Shown: positions 1 to 9,121 of the stretch, one piece after another
How positions within the stretch are numbered: the first letter of the stretch is position 1
How the letters are laid out: the number at the start of each line of letters is the position of its first letter
DNA from: Plasmodiophora brassicae
Taxonomy: Eukaryota > Endomyxa > Phytomyxea > Plasmodiophorida > Plasmodiophoridae
Assembly: GCA_039704465.1 (NCBI GenBank)
Contig: JASFAU010000009.1
Span: 496,001-560,000 of the forward strand
Length of the DNA: 64,000 nucleotides
Direction of reading: 5' to 3'
The notes under the pieces: model-generated
What the model was told of the DNA's origin: nothing
Database searches by the model: none
What the model saw: the letters and a program-made list of their open reading frames with translations, nothing else
Translations under genes and position numbers: made by a program

Positions 1-359
1 CGGTCAGCCTGGACCCATGCTTCCAGGCTCGACACGGTCGGGTCGATTCGTGTTACCATGACCACGCCGACACACGCTTGAGACCGGCAGGCTCTGCCCC
101 ATGCGAACGCGTTCTGGTACGACCCGAAATCAACGATCATAATCGTGCCCGCGATTTCCTTGCCGAGGGCGGACGGGTCGGATCCGTCCACGAAACGGAG
201 ACGGCCTGCGACTGAGAAGCTGGTGTTGGCGTGGCGGAACGTGGCCGTCTTCATCGTGACCGTCGTGGACGTCGCATTGCCCACAGGGTAGGTGGCCATC
301 AGCTTCGCATTCGATAGCTTGAGGCACAGCAGGGCGAGAACGCCGACGCGCACGACCAT
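1..359 (-). CDS. Secreted PA-like protein, copy 1 (3' end outside window)
   Basis: The reverse strand is open from an ATG at 359-357 to the window edge, about 119 codons with no stop. It starts with a short basic/hydrophobic signal peptide (MVVRVGVLALLCLKLSNA). It then follows the same sequence, codon for codon, as the complete gene at 6813-7457, with scattered substitutions. The shared core (GTI-x-I/V-VDFG, ACRSQACVGVVMVTR) resembles the beta-alpha fold of protease-associated (PA) domains, but I assign that only by pattern. The two copies are a segmental duplication now separated by about 6.5 kb of repeats and transposons. Function unknown. The C-terminal membrane helix seen in copy 2 would lie outside the window. 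Confidence 0.75.
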   Translation of the reverse strand, partial: MVVRVGVLALLCLKLSNAKLMATYPVGNATSTTVTMKTATFRHANTSFSVAGRLRFVDGSDPSALGKEIAGTIMIVDFGSYQNAFAWGRACRSQACVGVVMVTRIDPTVSSLEAWVQAD

Positions 360-493
360 CGGCGCCATCGTTTTAGAGCTCATTTGGCAATTATGGCTCG
401 ATGCTCGGTACGCCGATCGCGACAGGGCGAGTCGTACTCACCCGGTCTGTTCTTCTAGCAGAAAGGCGATCGGCGATCGGGTCATGTACGTAC

Positions 494-1027
494 CTAGAAT
501 GCTAAACAGCGGCATGATGGACAGTCCCAGGCCACGATCGTCGTCGACGCCGCGACGGTAAACGAGCCAGCCAGGTTGGCATCGTTATCCGCGAAGATCT
601 GGACGTACCCGTTCGGCACATGCGGCGCGGTGTTGACAGCGACGTTGCCGGCCGTGGACACGTACAGGTTCGCGTACACGGTCGTGGCCGATGTGGAGAA
701 CGTCACGGAATTCGAAGCCCGCAGGCTGAGCAGCGACTCCGAACGTGTCGATCGGTCAAACCCGACAACCGACAAATCTGAGACCAGGGTGCCCCCGACC
801 TGCAATACACCTGTCGTCGTGACCATCAGCAGCATTGCGTCGGTCAGGGCACCGCCGACGCCAACTGAGAACGCCGACGACGTGCTCTTGTCAATGACGA
901 TGGTAGCCGACGACGCCGGTAGCCGGAACCCTGTCGACCACTGCATGTCGCTGGCGCGAAGGTAGACCGTGCTGACGACCGGGATTCCACCCCAAAACTG
1001 GTGTACTCCACCCAGAGCCTGGTGCAT
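494..1027 (-). CDS. Hypothetical beta-rich, Ser/Thr/Val-rich protein or fragment
   Basis: A 177-codon reverse-strand frame. After two in-frame copies of a seven-residue repeat (HQ-x-L/W-GG-x) comes a long stretch of alternating Val/Ser/Thr/Ala typical of extracellular beta-sheet proteins (for example TYLYVSTAGNV-like strands and SVTFSTSATTVYANLYVS). It lies upstream of, and on the same strand as, the truncated PA-like gene at 1-359. The frame opens inside a 21-bp tandem repeat, and the next repeat units upstream carry TAG in the same frame. The start codon is therefore doubtful, and this may be the 3' exon of a longer or decayed gene. I recognise no family. Confidence 0.35.
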   Translation of the reverse strand: MHQALGGVHQFWGGIPVVSTVYLRASDMQWSTGFRLPASSATIVIDKSTSSAFSVGVGGALTDAMLLMVTTTGVLQVGGTLVSDLSVVGFDRSTRSESLLSLRASNSVTFSTSATTVYANLYVSTAGNVAVNTAPHVPNGYVQIFADNDANLAGSFTVAASTTIVAWDCPSCRCLAF

Positions 1028-1102
1028 TCCACCCAGAGACTGGTGCTATCGACCTAGAGACTGATGCTATCCACCCAGAGACTGGTGCCCTCTACCAAGA
1101 GT
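998..1102. repeat. 21-bp tandem repeat, five units
   Basis: CTGGTG or CTGATG recurs at 998, 1019, 1040, 1061 and 1082, exactly 21 bp apart, followed by a ccaCCCAGAGA-like core. On the reverse strand one frame reads a heptapeptide HQSLGG-x. The two units nearest the 494-1027 frame are open; the next ones contain TAG, so the array is now partly non-coding. Confidence 0.85.
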
Positions 1103-1346
1103 GCATAGACATCACATTCCGCACCCGCAAAGCGTTGCGGCTCCAACTCAACCGTCAGCGTCGTGTAGGTCGCCAGCAGTTTGGCGATTAGCCCTAGTTG
1201 CACAACCTTCCGATACCCGGCCAAGTAGCTCCTGTTAGGCAGTTCGTTAATCGCGCTCCCCGGCCGGCACCCGTGGGCGTCGTGGCCAGCGTCGTGCAGG
1301 TCGCTGGTATGGTGGCATTTGTATTATTCGCAATCGAGTGCACCGC

Positions 1347-2532
1347 CTAGCAGGGCGCCCAGGTCCGGGCAGATAACCTTGCGGTCCAGCCCGGACCTCT
1401 CCCTGTAGTGCTGGAACACCTCGTCCACCGCCATGAGGTCCCTGTCCGGCCCGGCACTGGCCACGACGCCCGCGGTTGGGCGCGCGCCGGCCGGGGTACG
1501 CTATTGACAAACCGCCCAACAGGAGCGATTTGGCCGGGGATCGGTTGGTTGACCTTGTTTAGGGCCGCAATGATATGTACACAACATCCGAACTTATGAG
1601 CCAACGCACAGAGGCACCTGTGCGCCGCTACACCGACTTGCCAACCTTCGACCGGCATATCGACACGTTCGAAATGCTCGTAATACTCCATGGCCCCGCG
1701 TAGGACTATCTGCATCCAACGCGCATCTGAGCAGTCCGTCATGTCGCGTTCGTTGAAGTCCTACCATATCATTTACGATCTCAGCTCACTGTTCAATCAC
1801 ATACCTAAGGCGATGTACGTCGTGCGCTGCAAATGGGCGCTGATGGACGATAACATCGCCGTCGGGACCGCGGCGGATGTCGAACACGCCGGCGCGGTCA
1901 AGGGATGCCCAATGACTGAGCATCGCCTTGCTCGGCGCGAAATCTGCCGCAAACTGTACAGGCAACTGCGATTTCACATGAATCAGGTTCGCGGCAGCCC
2001 GGATCCACATGGGAATGTGCAGGCGCTTCCTGTCCGTCACATTCTGCATAATTCACATTGTGTTTGCTTACTAGAGGGCCAGCCATTACCCTTTTCAACT
2101 CGCCGTTGAATTGCTCAACGCCATTGTTCGTTGAGCATACACCGGCGCTCGTACGGCATAAGGACCATCGCCAGAATACGATGCCCGTGTTGCCAAGTAG
2201 GGGGATTTCCGGGCAGCAAGAGTTCAGGAAGTAGGTGGCAAACCGATCGCCGGCGTCGCCCCACGTACGTGCGCCATATGCTGTAGCGCGCGGGACTGCC
2301 GGTTGTCGCAGGCGGCAAATGCCTGCCCGCCGCAGCGTCGGCGACACCGACCCGAAGGACGCCTTCTCGTCGCCGTTACATTTAGACGCGCACGTTCATT
2401 CCACGTCGTTTGATACCGTGACGTGTCCCCGGGGACGTCAATGCCTATAATATTATTCTGCCACGGATTGCTATGTCGCCAATGCAGCATCCGTGAATCG
2501 ACCTCCCTTCCTCTCGGCTGGGTCCGCTTCAA
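1347..2532 (-). pseudogene. Degenerate MULE-type transposase with SWIM zinc finger
   Basis: Reverse-strand fragments in several frames fit the C-terminal half of a Mutator-like (MULE) transposase in the right order. Around 2140-2100 there is CSTNNGVEQFNGELKR, matching the conserved TNN-x-x-E-x-FN-x-x-LK segment after the DDE core. About 450 bp further along, near 1640-1590, is RCLCALAHKFGCCVHIIAAL, which has the C-x-C...C-x-H spacing of a SWIM zinc finger, the usual C-terminal finger of MULEs. Frames change and stops intervene at about 2050, 1790 and 1745, so no intact protein is possible. Terminal inverted repeats were not found. A host gene of the FAR1/MULE-derived type is unlikely because of the breaks. 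Confidence 0.6.
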
Positions 2533-2867
2533 ACAAGGATTTCAACATACGATCAACTCGCACGTCACCTGCCCTTCGCCACTGCCCCGCAGATCTACAA
2601 GCATGTTCACGTATGGCTGTTGTCGCGCCCTTGCACCCAGCTAGTAGGTAACTCCCTACACATATCAGCCCCAATCCTGCATGCGCTGATGCGGCTCTGA
2701 ATTGCCCGCCAGCGCACGTGTCATCGTGGCCCAAAGTGTATTGCTGGCATCAAACGCCCATGCAGGGTGTGCCTGTTCGTCACAACTCTGAAACAAAGAA
2801 CGTGGGCGCACTGGTCGGTAAACAAAGGAACGAGGGCTTGATTCATGACGTGAACGTGAGGACGTCG

Positions 2868-3720
2868 TTACTCGGCCACGCGGCTCGGGCGCGGTGCGGC
2901 GGGTACTACTGCCCCAGACGGAACGTTGGACCTGCCTTTTACAGTAGACGTGGGCATCCAGGACGCAAGACCCGACGGCAGGTACATATGGGCAAACTTG
3001 TCGAAAATGCTGGAGCGCGGCCGGAACGCCATAACGAATGTGAAACACTCGAGGGCACCCACGGTAACGATCAAGGTGTACAGCATGAGATAGTTCGATA
3101 CGCTGACGGTGGACATGAAAATAAATATAACCTGAAACAGTAGAACAAATATGTTGATCACGCCAGAAACAGTGACACGGCGAGCGAACTGAAGGCTGCG
3201 TTTGCGCTCTCCAGCCGAGATCTTCAGCAGGGCTTTCGATACCGCCCTCCCGTACTTGATAAACAAGATTGTCACGGGGACGTTGACGACGAGATAAAAC
3301 ACCTGCACATACCGTTACTGCCGTTCGCCTGCACGTCATACTCGCGCTTGCACAGACCGAAATGTAGGTAAGGTTGAGATACTCATGCCAAGTCAGCGCT
3401 GCCGCGAATGTGCCCGCCAGGTCGATCGCGAAAACGATGCCAAGAGCAGTCAGCAGCGAATAGACAGCAACCTTGTGCCTAGTGCTGACTGTCTTTCCCT
3501 GCATCAGATGGTCGTGCATTGCCATTCCGATGGCGACCGTTGCAGCGTACGATATCGGAACGAACCCCGTGATCAGGATTCGGTAGACGGGTTTAGAGAA
3601 CCCTTGCAACTGGCTGAAGGCGGCATCGGCGAAGAACAGCATCCGGATCGTAGACGCAATCAGCACCGTCACAAACACGGTACTCGGGTAGAGCGGAACG
3701 GGTCGCAGCTTGCCTTCGCT
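2868..3720 (-). CDS. Multi-pass membrane protein, two visible exons
   Basis: Two reverse-strand exons join in phase across a short intron of about 62 nt (GTCTGTGC...GTGCAG, about 3365-3303). Exon 1, from about 3720, opens after a good acceptor (CCCACAG) and encodes at least three hydrophobic helices (VFVTVLIASTIRMLFF; ITGFVPISYAATVAIGM; SLLTALGIVFAIDLAGTF). Exon 2 adds helices VFYLVVNVPVTILFI, VSGVINIFVLLFQVIFIFM and YLMLYTLIVTVGALECFTFV, then a Pro/Ser/Arg-rich tail ending at 2868. The total, at least six or seven helices, suggests a 7TM-like receptor or transporter, but there is no family signature. No upstream exon is visible before the satellite at 3948, so the 5' end may be missing. Confidence 0.6.
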
Positions 3721-3947
3721 ATCTGTGGGGCACTAACCGTGATCTGCCCGACGGGCGCACTATCGAAAAGTGCGACTGTGCCCCCCCGACATGTGCGACT
3801 TTTGGGCCCTCGCCACGCCGTATGTTATGGCACGGCCGCGACGGGGGTCGCGCAGCCGCGCAGTTTGAATAAACGTCCACGGCAACCGACGGCTTCGGCA
3901 GTCCAAATACACGATAGATTTGATGTCTTAAAATGCCTATTACTCCC

Positions 3948-4175
3948 TAATTGTCACAGCGCACGTTCCCTAATTGTCACAGCGCACGTTCCCTAATTGT
4001 CACAGCGCACGTTCCCTAATTGTCACAGCGCACGTTCCCCTAATTGTCACAGCGCACGTTCCCCTAATTGTCACAGCGCACGTTCCCCTAATTGTCACAG
4101 CGCACGTTCCCCTAATTGTCACAGCGCACGTTCCCCTAATTGTCACAGCGCACGTTCCCCTAATTGTCACAGCGC
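3948..4175. repeat. Ten-copy 23/24-bp satellite
   Basis: Units containing TAATTGTCACAGCGCACGTT start at 3948, 3971, 3994, 4017, 4041, 4065, 4089, 4113, 4137 and 4161. The first three intervals are 23 bp; the last six are 24 bp, with one extra C in the run before TAATTG. Units are otherwise essentially identical. There are no variable spacers, so this is not a CRISPR array. It ends about 130 bp before the CCTACC motifs that precede the Crypton gene. Confidence 0.97.
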
Positions 4176-4302
4176 CAGTGTCTGTTGGGCAGTTACGGAC
4201 TGCGCCAGTCGGGCAGTTCTGGGGCAGCTGCGGGGCGGCTGATCGGTTATATACCACTGTATTTATAACTATATACTACCTCAAAATACGCCGTGTATCG
4301 TC

Positions 4303-4361
4303 CCTACCAACGGTCCTACCAGGGTCCTACCACGGATCCTACCGCACCCACGGATCCTACC
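4303..4361 (+). repeat. CCTACC direct-repeat cluster, left of Crypton gene
   Basis: CCTACC occurs at 4303, 4315, 4326, 4338 and 4356, mostly 11-12 bp apart, in a TCCTACCA-like context. Two further copies in the same orientation lie at 6760 and 6768, just beyond the recombinase gene. The motif therefore brackets the element and could mark its termini or recombinase-binding sites. Confidence 0.7.
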
Positions 4362-4451
4362 AGACGGCGCCGCCACCCCCTCCCGGTACAACCAAGCGCA
4401 CCGCCGCACGCATCCCCACGCAGGTTTCCACACCGCATTGTCGACGACGTC

Positions 4452-6628
4452 ATGGGTCGATCACGATCGTCTGGAGGGCAACGAACGCGCACAGCGGCCC
4501 AGTTCCGTGTCAGCAACCGGGCCAAGTACCATGTCCCCGCCGAGTTATGGGCGGACGCCGTTGTCGGTTTGGGCCTGGTTCGTCGCCGCCTTCGCGTGTC
4601 GGAAGGAGCGAGCCGCCCTGTCACCGGGAGCAAGCCCCTGGCCAAGAACTCGGTGCATGCCTACGGCAAGCACATACGTGGACTAAGGTACTACTGTTGC
4701 CTGGTCGGTGACTACGACAGCCTGCTTGTCCTGCAGGACGATGCGCCATCTGACCACTGCCCGTCAATGAGTGCGAAGACCTTATCGAACTTTGTTCGGT
4801 TCAAGAGGGGCGTCCAGGGGACGCCGCTTGTCGATGCCTCGGGCGTGCCCGTCCTGGATCGGCGTGGGCAGCCTGTCGTCTGCCAAGGGGGGGTGGAATG
4901 GCCCTGGCAACGTGGAGCAGTTCGAGTCGGCCGTTACGGCGGTGCATGCGGCGCGCGATCAACGTGGCAACTTTGAAGACGCGTGCAACGCCTGCTGGGA
5001 CGCGTTCCAGGCGGCGCGTCAAGCGAGTGCCTGCGGCCTGCATGTTGGACAGCATGATGATTCTTGCGACACATGCTGGGCGACGTTCTCGAGATCGAAT
5101 CAGTCTTTCGGCTGCTTTCATCACGTCGGACAGCCACGTCTGTGGCGGCGCGGCAATCCTGTGCTGAGTCAAGTTGCGGTCGACACCAAGCAATGGGTGA
5201 AACGCGAGACGCAGGGGTACAAGGCAGAGGGTAACTTCGCTCTGCTGCCTGACCAGGTGCTGGAGATCAGGCGGCAGCTCGTTGCGACTGGCTCCCTCCG
5301 AGACTATTCCACCTGGGTGTCGATCCTGCTGGGCGTCCACCTGTTCCTGCGGGCCGACGAGATCGTCGACATCGCGCTTGAATTTCTTGCTCGAGATGAC
5401 GGCCAAGGACGACCTGGACCGCGTCGATCAGCTCGTCGTGCAGGTCTGCGGCAAGTCGGAGAGGGCCAAGGCCGAGGGTCCCGTCAATCTGGTCTTGTAC
5501 CGGCTTGATTCGCACCCGAAGCTATGCCCCATCCGGGCGTTGTTCACGCTGGTGTCTCGGACACGCATCAAGTCCGGGTTGGTCTTCGGCACGAAGCAAC
5601 ACCTTGACGCGATCGACCGAGGCGCCGCTTCGTTCGAATCGTTCACGGATGGATTGTCCTACGACGAGTTCAACGCCGAGTTCGTTCGTGTTTGCAGGCC
5701 TGTCGTCGGCGACGACACGATGCACCGGTACGGCCCGCACTCGATCCGCAAGACGGCGTACCTGTTCGCCATCTGGGGTGGTGGCGACCTCGATCACATC
5801 AGGCAAGCGGCGCGCCACAAGACGCTCAAGAACGCGGAATTGTATTACCGCGATTCGAAAGCTCTGCTGGCCCGGGCGCGCAGGACGAACAGCCACGTGC
5901 TGGCGTTGACGCCCAAGTGGGAGCCGATCTTCCTGGAGAACCTGCGCAACGCTCGGCGGATCGCTCTCGATAGCAGGTGCCCGCCGCAGTCGAGCTCGAT
6001 ACCCGGGTTGGCATCGACGTACGTCGCGACACAGCTCCGGGTCGATCCGGCGTCCGTGTCCCTGATGCAGCTCATCTCTCTGGCAGAGCGCGATATCCCT
6101 GAGACGCCGGCGTTTCAACAATTGGAACAACTGCTTCAAACGCATGTGCCCCAGCTGGCACAGACGATGATGTCGCTGGTTAACCAGGTCGTTCTCCAAC
6201 GACTCAACAATTCGGAATCTCAGCCAGCCATCCAGCAGCCACCGGCCCCGCCCCCAGTCCAACCGCCGATGGCGTCGTCATTGTCACCTCCGCCGCCGCT
6301 GCCGCAACCTGATCCGAACGATGACAACCGGGGGCGCGCGAGGCGAGGCGGTAATGTCGATCTTCCTGGGCGTTCACAGCTGGCCAAGCTTTCGACTTCG
6401 TCGGAGAAGATTGTGCTGCTTCTATCCATCGAGGCGTCGCTGCCGGCCAGCAAGAAAGACCTGACCGAGCGTGCCCGCACGTTCGTCAATCAGGTCGCGA
6501 CGCCAGTACTGCGGTGCTACCGCGAACATTGCGCCTCGTCGTTGCCCGAGTTCGTCGACAAGTGGGGGGCCAACTTCTCACACTCCCGGTTTTCGAAGGG
6601 GTGCGGTTGTGTGGAGCCGGCCCAATAA
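4452..6628 (+). pseudogene. Crypton tyrosine recombinase, two +1 frame breaks
   Basis: A tyrosine recombinase that would cut and rejoin element DNA through a 3'-phosphotyrosine intermediate. Three frames follow each other. (1) 4452-about 4887: basic N-terminus and core-binding region (SVHAYGKHIRGLRYYCC). (2) About 4894-5385: two tandem CxxCW-x2-F...C-x2-HVGQ units, then LFLRADEIVDIAL with the first catalytic Arg. (3) About 5390-6628: HSIRKTAYLFA (HxxR), ARHKT (third-position His) and AELYYRDS (nucleophilic Tyr), followed by a Pro/Gln-rich linker and a conserved C-terminal tail (KWGANFSHSRFSKGC). Both shifts are +1; the first lies in a seven-G run at 4887-4893. All four catalytic positions are present, so the breaks are either recent or sequencing errors. 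Confidence 0.75.
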
Positions 6629-6719
6629 ATTGGAACGATTCGTTCCGGGCCTACCTGCGTTCCCAGCTGGCAATGCGTCGGTTTGCTTGCACCGCCCGGC
6701 TAAGTACATAGGCCTTAGC

Positions 6720-6757
6720 GGTCACAAAAGTGCGCAGTGCGCGCATTTTTTGTGACC
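6720..6757. repeat. Inverted-repeat hairpin downstream of Crypton gene
   Basis: GGTCACAAAA at 6720-6729 pairs perfectly with TTTTGTGACC at 6748-6757, and GCGC blocks inside extend the stem around a small loop. It lies 92 bp after the recombinase stop and directly before the right-hand CCTACC motifs. It could be a transcription terminator, a recombinase-binding site or a folded terminus. Confidence 0.7.
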
Positions 6758-6812
6758 CTCCTACCATCCTACCACGACCACTAATGATACACGTGTTATT
6801 ACCGGGCACCTG

Positions 6813-7457
6813 TCACACGCAAACGGCCCGTGGGAGCCAACCGATTGCGAATGCGGCGATCTTGTAGAGGGCAGCGATCACGTTGGCAACGTTGACGAAC
6901 CAGGCGATGCCGAACGCGACTGCCGCGCCTGGACCCGCGTACACCACTGACATCGACGTGCCTTCTACGATATCGCTCGAGTCCATCGTGGCGTAGACCG
7001 GTTCGGATTGACGGCGAACTTCATCGATGGATGCCAAGGCTTCCTTGCCATCGAGAATGACAATTGGGGTCGGCGAGATCTGCTCATTGGGACGAACGGC
7101 CCGGTCAGCCTGGACCCATGCTTCCAGGCTCGACACGGTCGGGTCGATTCGCGTTACCATGACCACGCCGACGCACGCTTGAGACCGGCAGGCTCTGCCC
7201 CATGCGAACGCGTTCTCGTATGCCCCGAAATCAACAACGATAATCGTGCCGGCGATGTCGTTGCCGAGGGCGGACGGGTCGGATCCGTCCACGAAACGGA
7301 GACGGCCGGCGACTGAGAAGCTGGTGTTGGCGTGACGGAGCGTGGCCGCCTTCATCGTGACCGTCGTGGACGCATTGCCCACAGGGTAGGTGACCACAAG
7401 CATCGCGTTCGATAGCTTGAGGCACAGCAGGGCGCAAACGCCGAGGCGCAAGACCAT
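6813..7457 (-). CDS. Secreted PA-like membrane-anchored protein, copy 2
   Basis: A 214-residue single-exon protein starting at the ATG at 7457-7455. Residues 1-18 form a signal peptide. Residues about 50-125 (GTIIVVDFGAYENAF, ACRSQACVGVVMVTR, SPTPIVILDGKEAL) resemble a protease-associated (PA) domain, a non-catalytic fold found in secreted and lysosomal proteins. Residues about 175-205 form one or two hydrophobic helices near the C-terminus, so the product is probably a type I membrane protein. It is a close paralogue of the truncated gene at 1-359. Substrate and partners unknown; the PA assignment rests on pattern only. Confidence 0.75.
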   Translation of the reverse strand: MVLRLGVCALLCLKLSNAMLVVTYPVGNASTTVTMKAATLRHANTSFSVAGRLRFVDGSDPSALGNDIAGTIIVVDFGAYENAFAWGRACRSQACVGVVMVTRIDPTVSSLEAWVQADRAVRPNEQISPTPIVILDGKEALASIDEVRRQSEPVYATMDSSDIVEGTSMSVVYAGPGAAVAFGIAWFVNVANVIAALYKIAAFAIGWLPRAVCV

Positions 7458-7808
7458 GGCTATGGAACGCTTTTCGGCGACTCTAGTTCGAAATGCTAAT
7501 GCTAAAAGGTACGCGGGACGAGATCGATCACGTCGTGCTCGCGCGGCCTGCGCTAGAGCAGCTGCGTTTGGCGATCGGGATCGTACGCGACGTATGACTG
7601 TCAGTGTCCCGACCAGGCGAATGGATCGCGTACGCCATCATATGTGTACCCCAGGGGCCAGTGCAGGCATATACTGGCCGACGCCCCACCGTAATAGGCG
7701 ATACGTTTCGTTCATCAGGCGATCCACGTCGTTCCACCCGCAGGCCAGGAATGTTCCGTTGGCGGGTCCTGCCCAACGATACGTTGGGGTCTTACGGTCC
7801 ATACACGT
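7458..7808. other. Intergenic, nothing recognised
   Basis: It lies upstream of the PA-like gene and beyond the 3' end of the RsmE gene (both on the minus strand). Short out-of-frame ORFs only; no repeat or RNA gene seen. Confidence 0.5.
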
Positions 7809-8696
7809 TTATGCAGTCTTCTTACTGAGTCTCCTTTCCATCCAGGCGCACAGCAGGCCCGTGCCCATGACGGCGGCGGCTTCGGTCGTAAGGATGTACC
7901 TGCCCAAGCCGACACTGAAGACTGATCGCGGTTGGCCTGCCTGACGAGCTTCAGACAGCGCCCGTTTCTCCTCGTCGCTCCAGCCACCTTCGGGTCCAAC
8001 GGCCAGACACGCACGCTGTATCGCGGGTCTGTCACCAGCCCGCTCCTCCTGATCCAGCGCATCGAGAACGGTGAGAATATCGCCATCCCTGTGGGATTCG
8101 TCTTCCATCGCGACCAGCAGGATGTCGCCAGCGGCGCGTCGTCGCATTGACAGGAACTGCTGAACTGGGACGAACGTGTCGACGGGCATTGTCCACGCTC
8201 GCTCGCATTGCTTCAGCGCCTGTTTCATGACTGTGACGCCCTTATCGGTCAATCGCTGCTGCTGGTCATTGCCCGTCCCGAACTGTGCCACGAGCGGCAC
8301 GACCCTGTCGACGCCCAGCTCGGTGCACTTCTCCACGATCCAGCACCAGGCTTCCGCCTTGGGCGGGGCAATGCTCAGCGTCACTGGCAGCGGTTCCGCC
8401 GACACCACCGTGTTCGCCCCCGGCGAGATCAGCACGCCAAGCTGCTGCCGGTTCTTCCGCTTCGTCCCCGATGCGTCCTGGTGGTGAAGGGTCCCGGGCA
8501 GCCATCGCCCATCACCGAACGTGACCAGGACCTCGGCCGGCGGCTGCAGGCGCAGCACTTTCGCCACATGATGGCATTCCGACACGGGCAACGGCACGAA
8601 CGAGGTCCCGCCGCCCGCCATCCCCGGGTTCGCATCCACGAACACGCGGCGCTTCGCCTTGGCGCGCGTGCGCACCGATGACGCCGCCCATCGCAT
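7809..8696 (-). CDS. rsmE: RsmE-family rRNA uridine N3-methyltransferase
   Basis: A SPOUT-fold methyltransferase of the RsmE family, which in bacteria makes m3U1498 of 16S rRNA; in eukaryotes such proteins usually serve organelles. The family layout is visible. The N-terminal PUA-like half (CHHVAKVLRLQPPAEVLVTFGDG) is followed by the SPOUT half with PPKAEAWCWIVEKCTELGVDR, the AdoMet-loop LAVGPEGGWSDEEKRAL, and the C-terminal knot SVGLGRYILTTEAAAVMG. The last segment usually reads LRTETA, so an Arg is replaced by Thr here. I chose the ATG at 8696 because the roughly 17 residues before the conserved domain are basic and poor in acidic residues (MRWAASSVRTRAKAKRR), as in a transit peptide. An ATG upstream in the same frame (8717) is possible. 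About 295 residues against about 240 in bacteria. Confidence 0.88.
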   Translation of the reverse strand: MRWAASSVRTRAKAKRRVFVDANPGMAGGGTSFVPLPVSECHHVAKVLRLQPPAEVLVTFGDGRWLPGTLHHQDASGTKRKNRQQLGVLISPGANTVVSAEPLPVTLSIAPPKAEAWCWIVEKCTELGVDRVVPLVAQFGTGNDQQQRLTDKGVTVMKQALKQCERAWTMPVDTFVPVQQFLSMRRRAAGDILLVAMEDESHRDGDILTVLDALDQEERAGDRPAIQRACLAVGPEGGWSDEEKRALSEARQAGQPRSVFSVGLGRYILTTEAAAVMGTGLLCAWMERRLSKKTA

Positions 8697-9121
8697 GCGG
8701 TGGCGGGCACAGCCCATCGCCCGACCGACCAGCAGGCACGTTCGCACTGCTCCAGGTCGTGGGAGCATCGCCAGAACCCGCCGGGATCGCGCCGCACCTG
8801 CGCCGGAACCGCTTTATTGAGCAGCGCGCCAGCGCCCATCAGCGGGTGATGGTCGGCGATGGACCAGGAGCTGGGCAGGTGGGGACTGACGTCACGGTGG
8901 CGGTTCGCCCAGTTGCGTCATCGACTGACAGCCAGATCGTGAGTCAACGTGGTGCGGTGCGGGCGGGGGGGGGGGGCGACGTACCGTTGTCGTGATATCA
9001 GGCATGGGCCCAGCGCATTCCCATAAGCCGGCCCAACACCGAACAGCGGCAGCAGCACCTATCGTACCCCTTATTGTTGCGTTTGTATCATCGAACGAAG
9101 GAGGCTCTCCCGGGCGATAAA
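8697..9121. promoter_or_regulatory. Divergent intergenic region with 12-G run
   Basis: The region separates the rsmE start (minus) from the NodB deacetylase start (plus) and should hold both promoters. A run of 12 G at 8965-8976 is the longest homopolymer in the area and could form a quadruplex or be a miscounted tract. No TATA box is obvious. Confidence 0.5.

Larger units (their letters stand above)
4303..6773 (+). mobile_element. Crypton-type tyrosine-recombinase transposon
   Basis: A single tyrosine-recombinase gene (4452-6628) is bracketed by CCTACC clusters, with a hairpin downstream (6720-6757). There are no long terminal inverted repeats, no reverse transcriptase and no split terminal repeats, which fits Crypton DNA transposons rather than DIRS or Ngaro elements. 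Outer limits are inferred from the CCTACC motifs; the true crossover sites cannot be read from one copy. Confidence 0.6.

Noticed and set aside
3948..4175. CRISPR-like array
   Set aside because: Units are contiguous with no variable spacers, and the context is eukaryotic.
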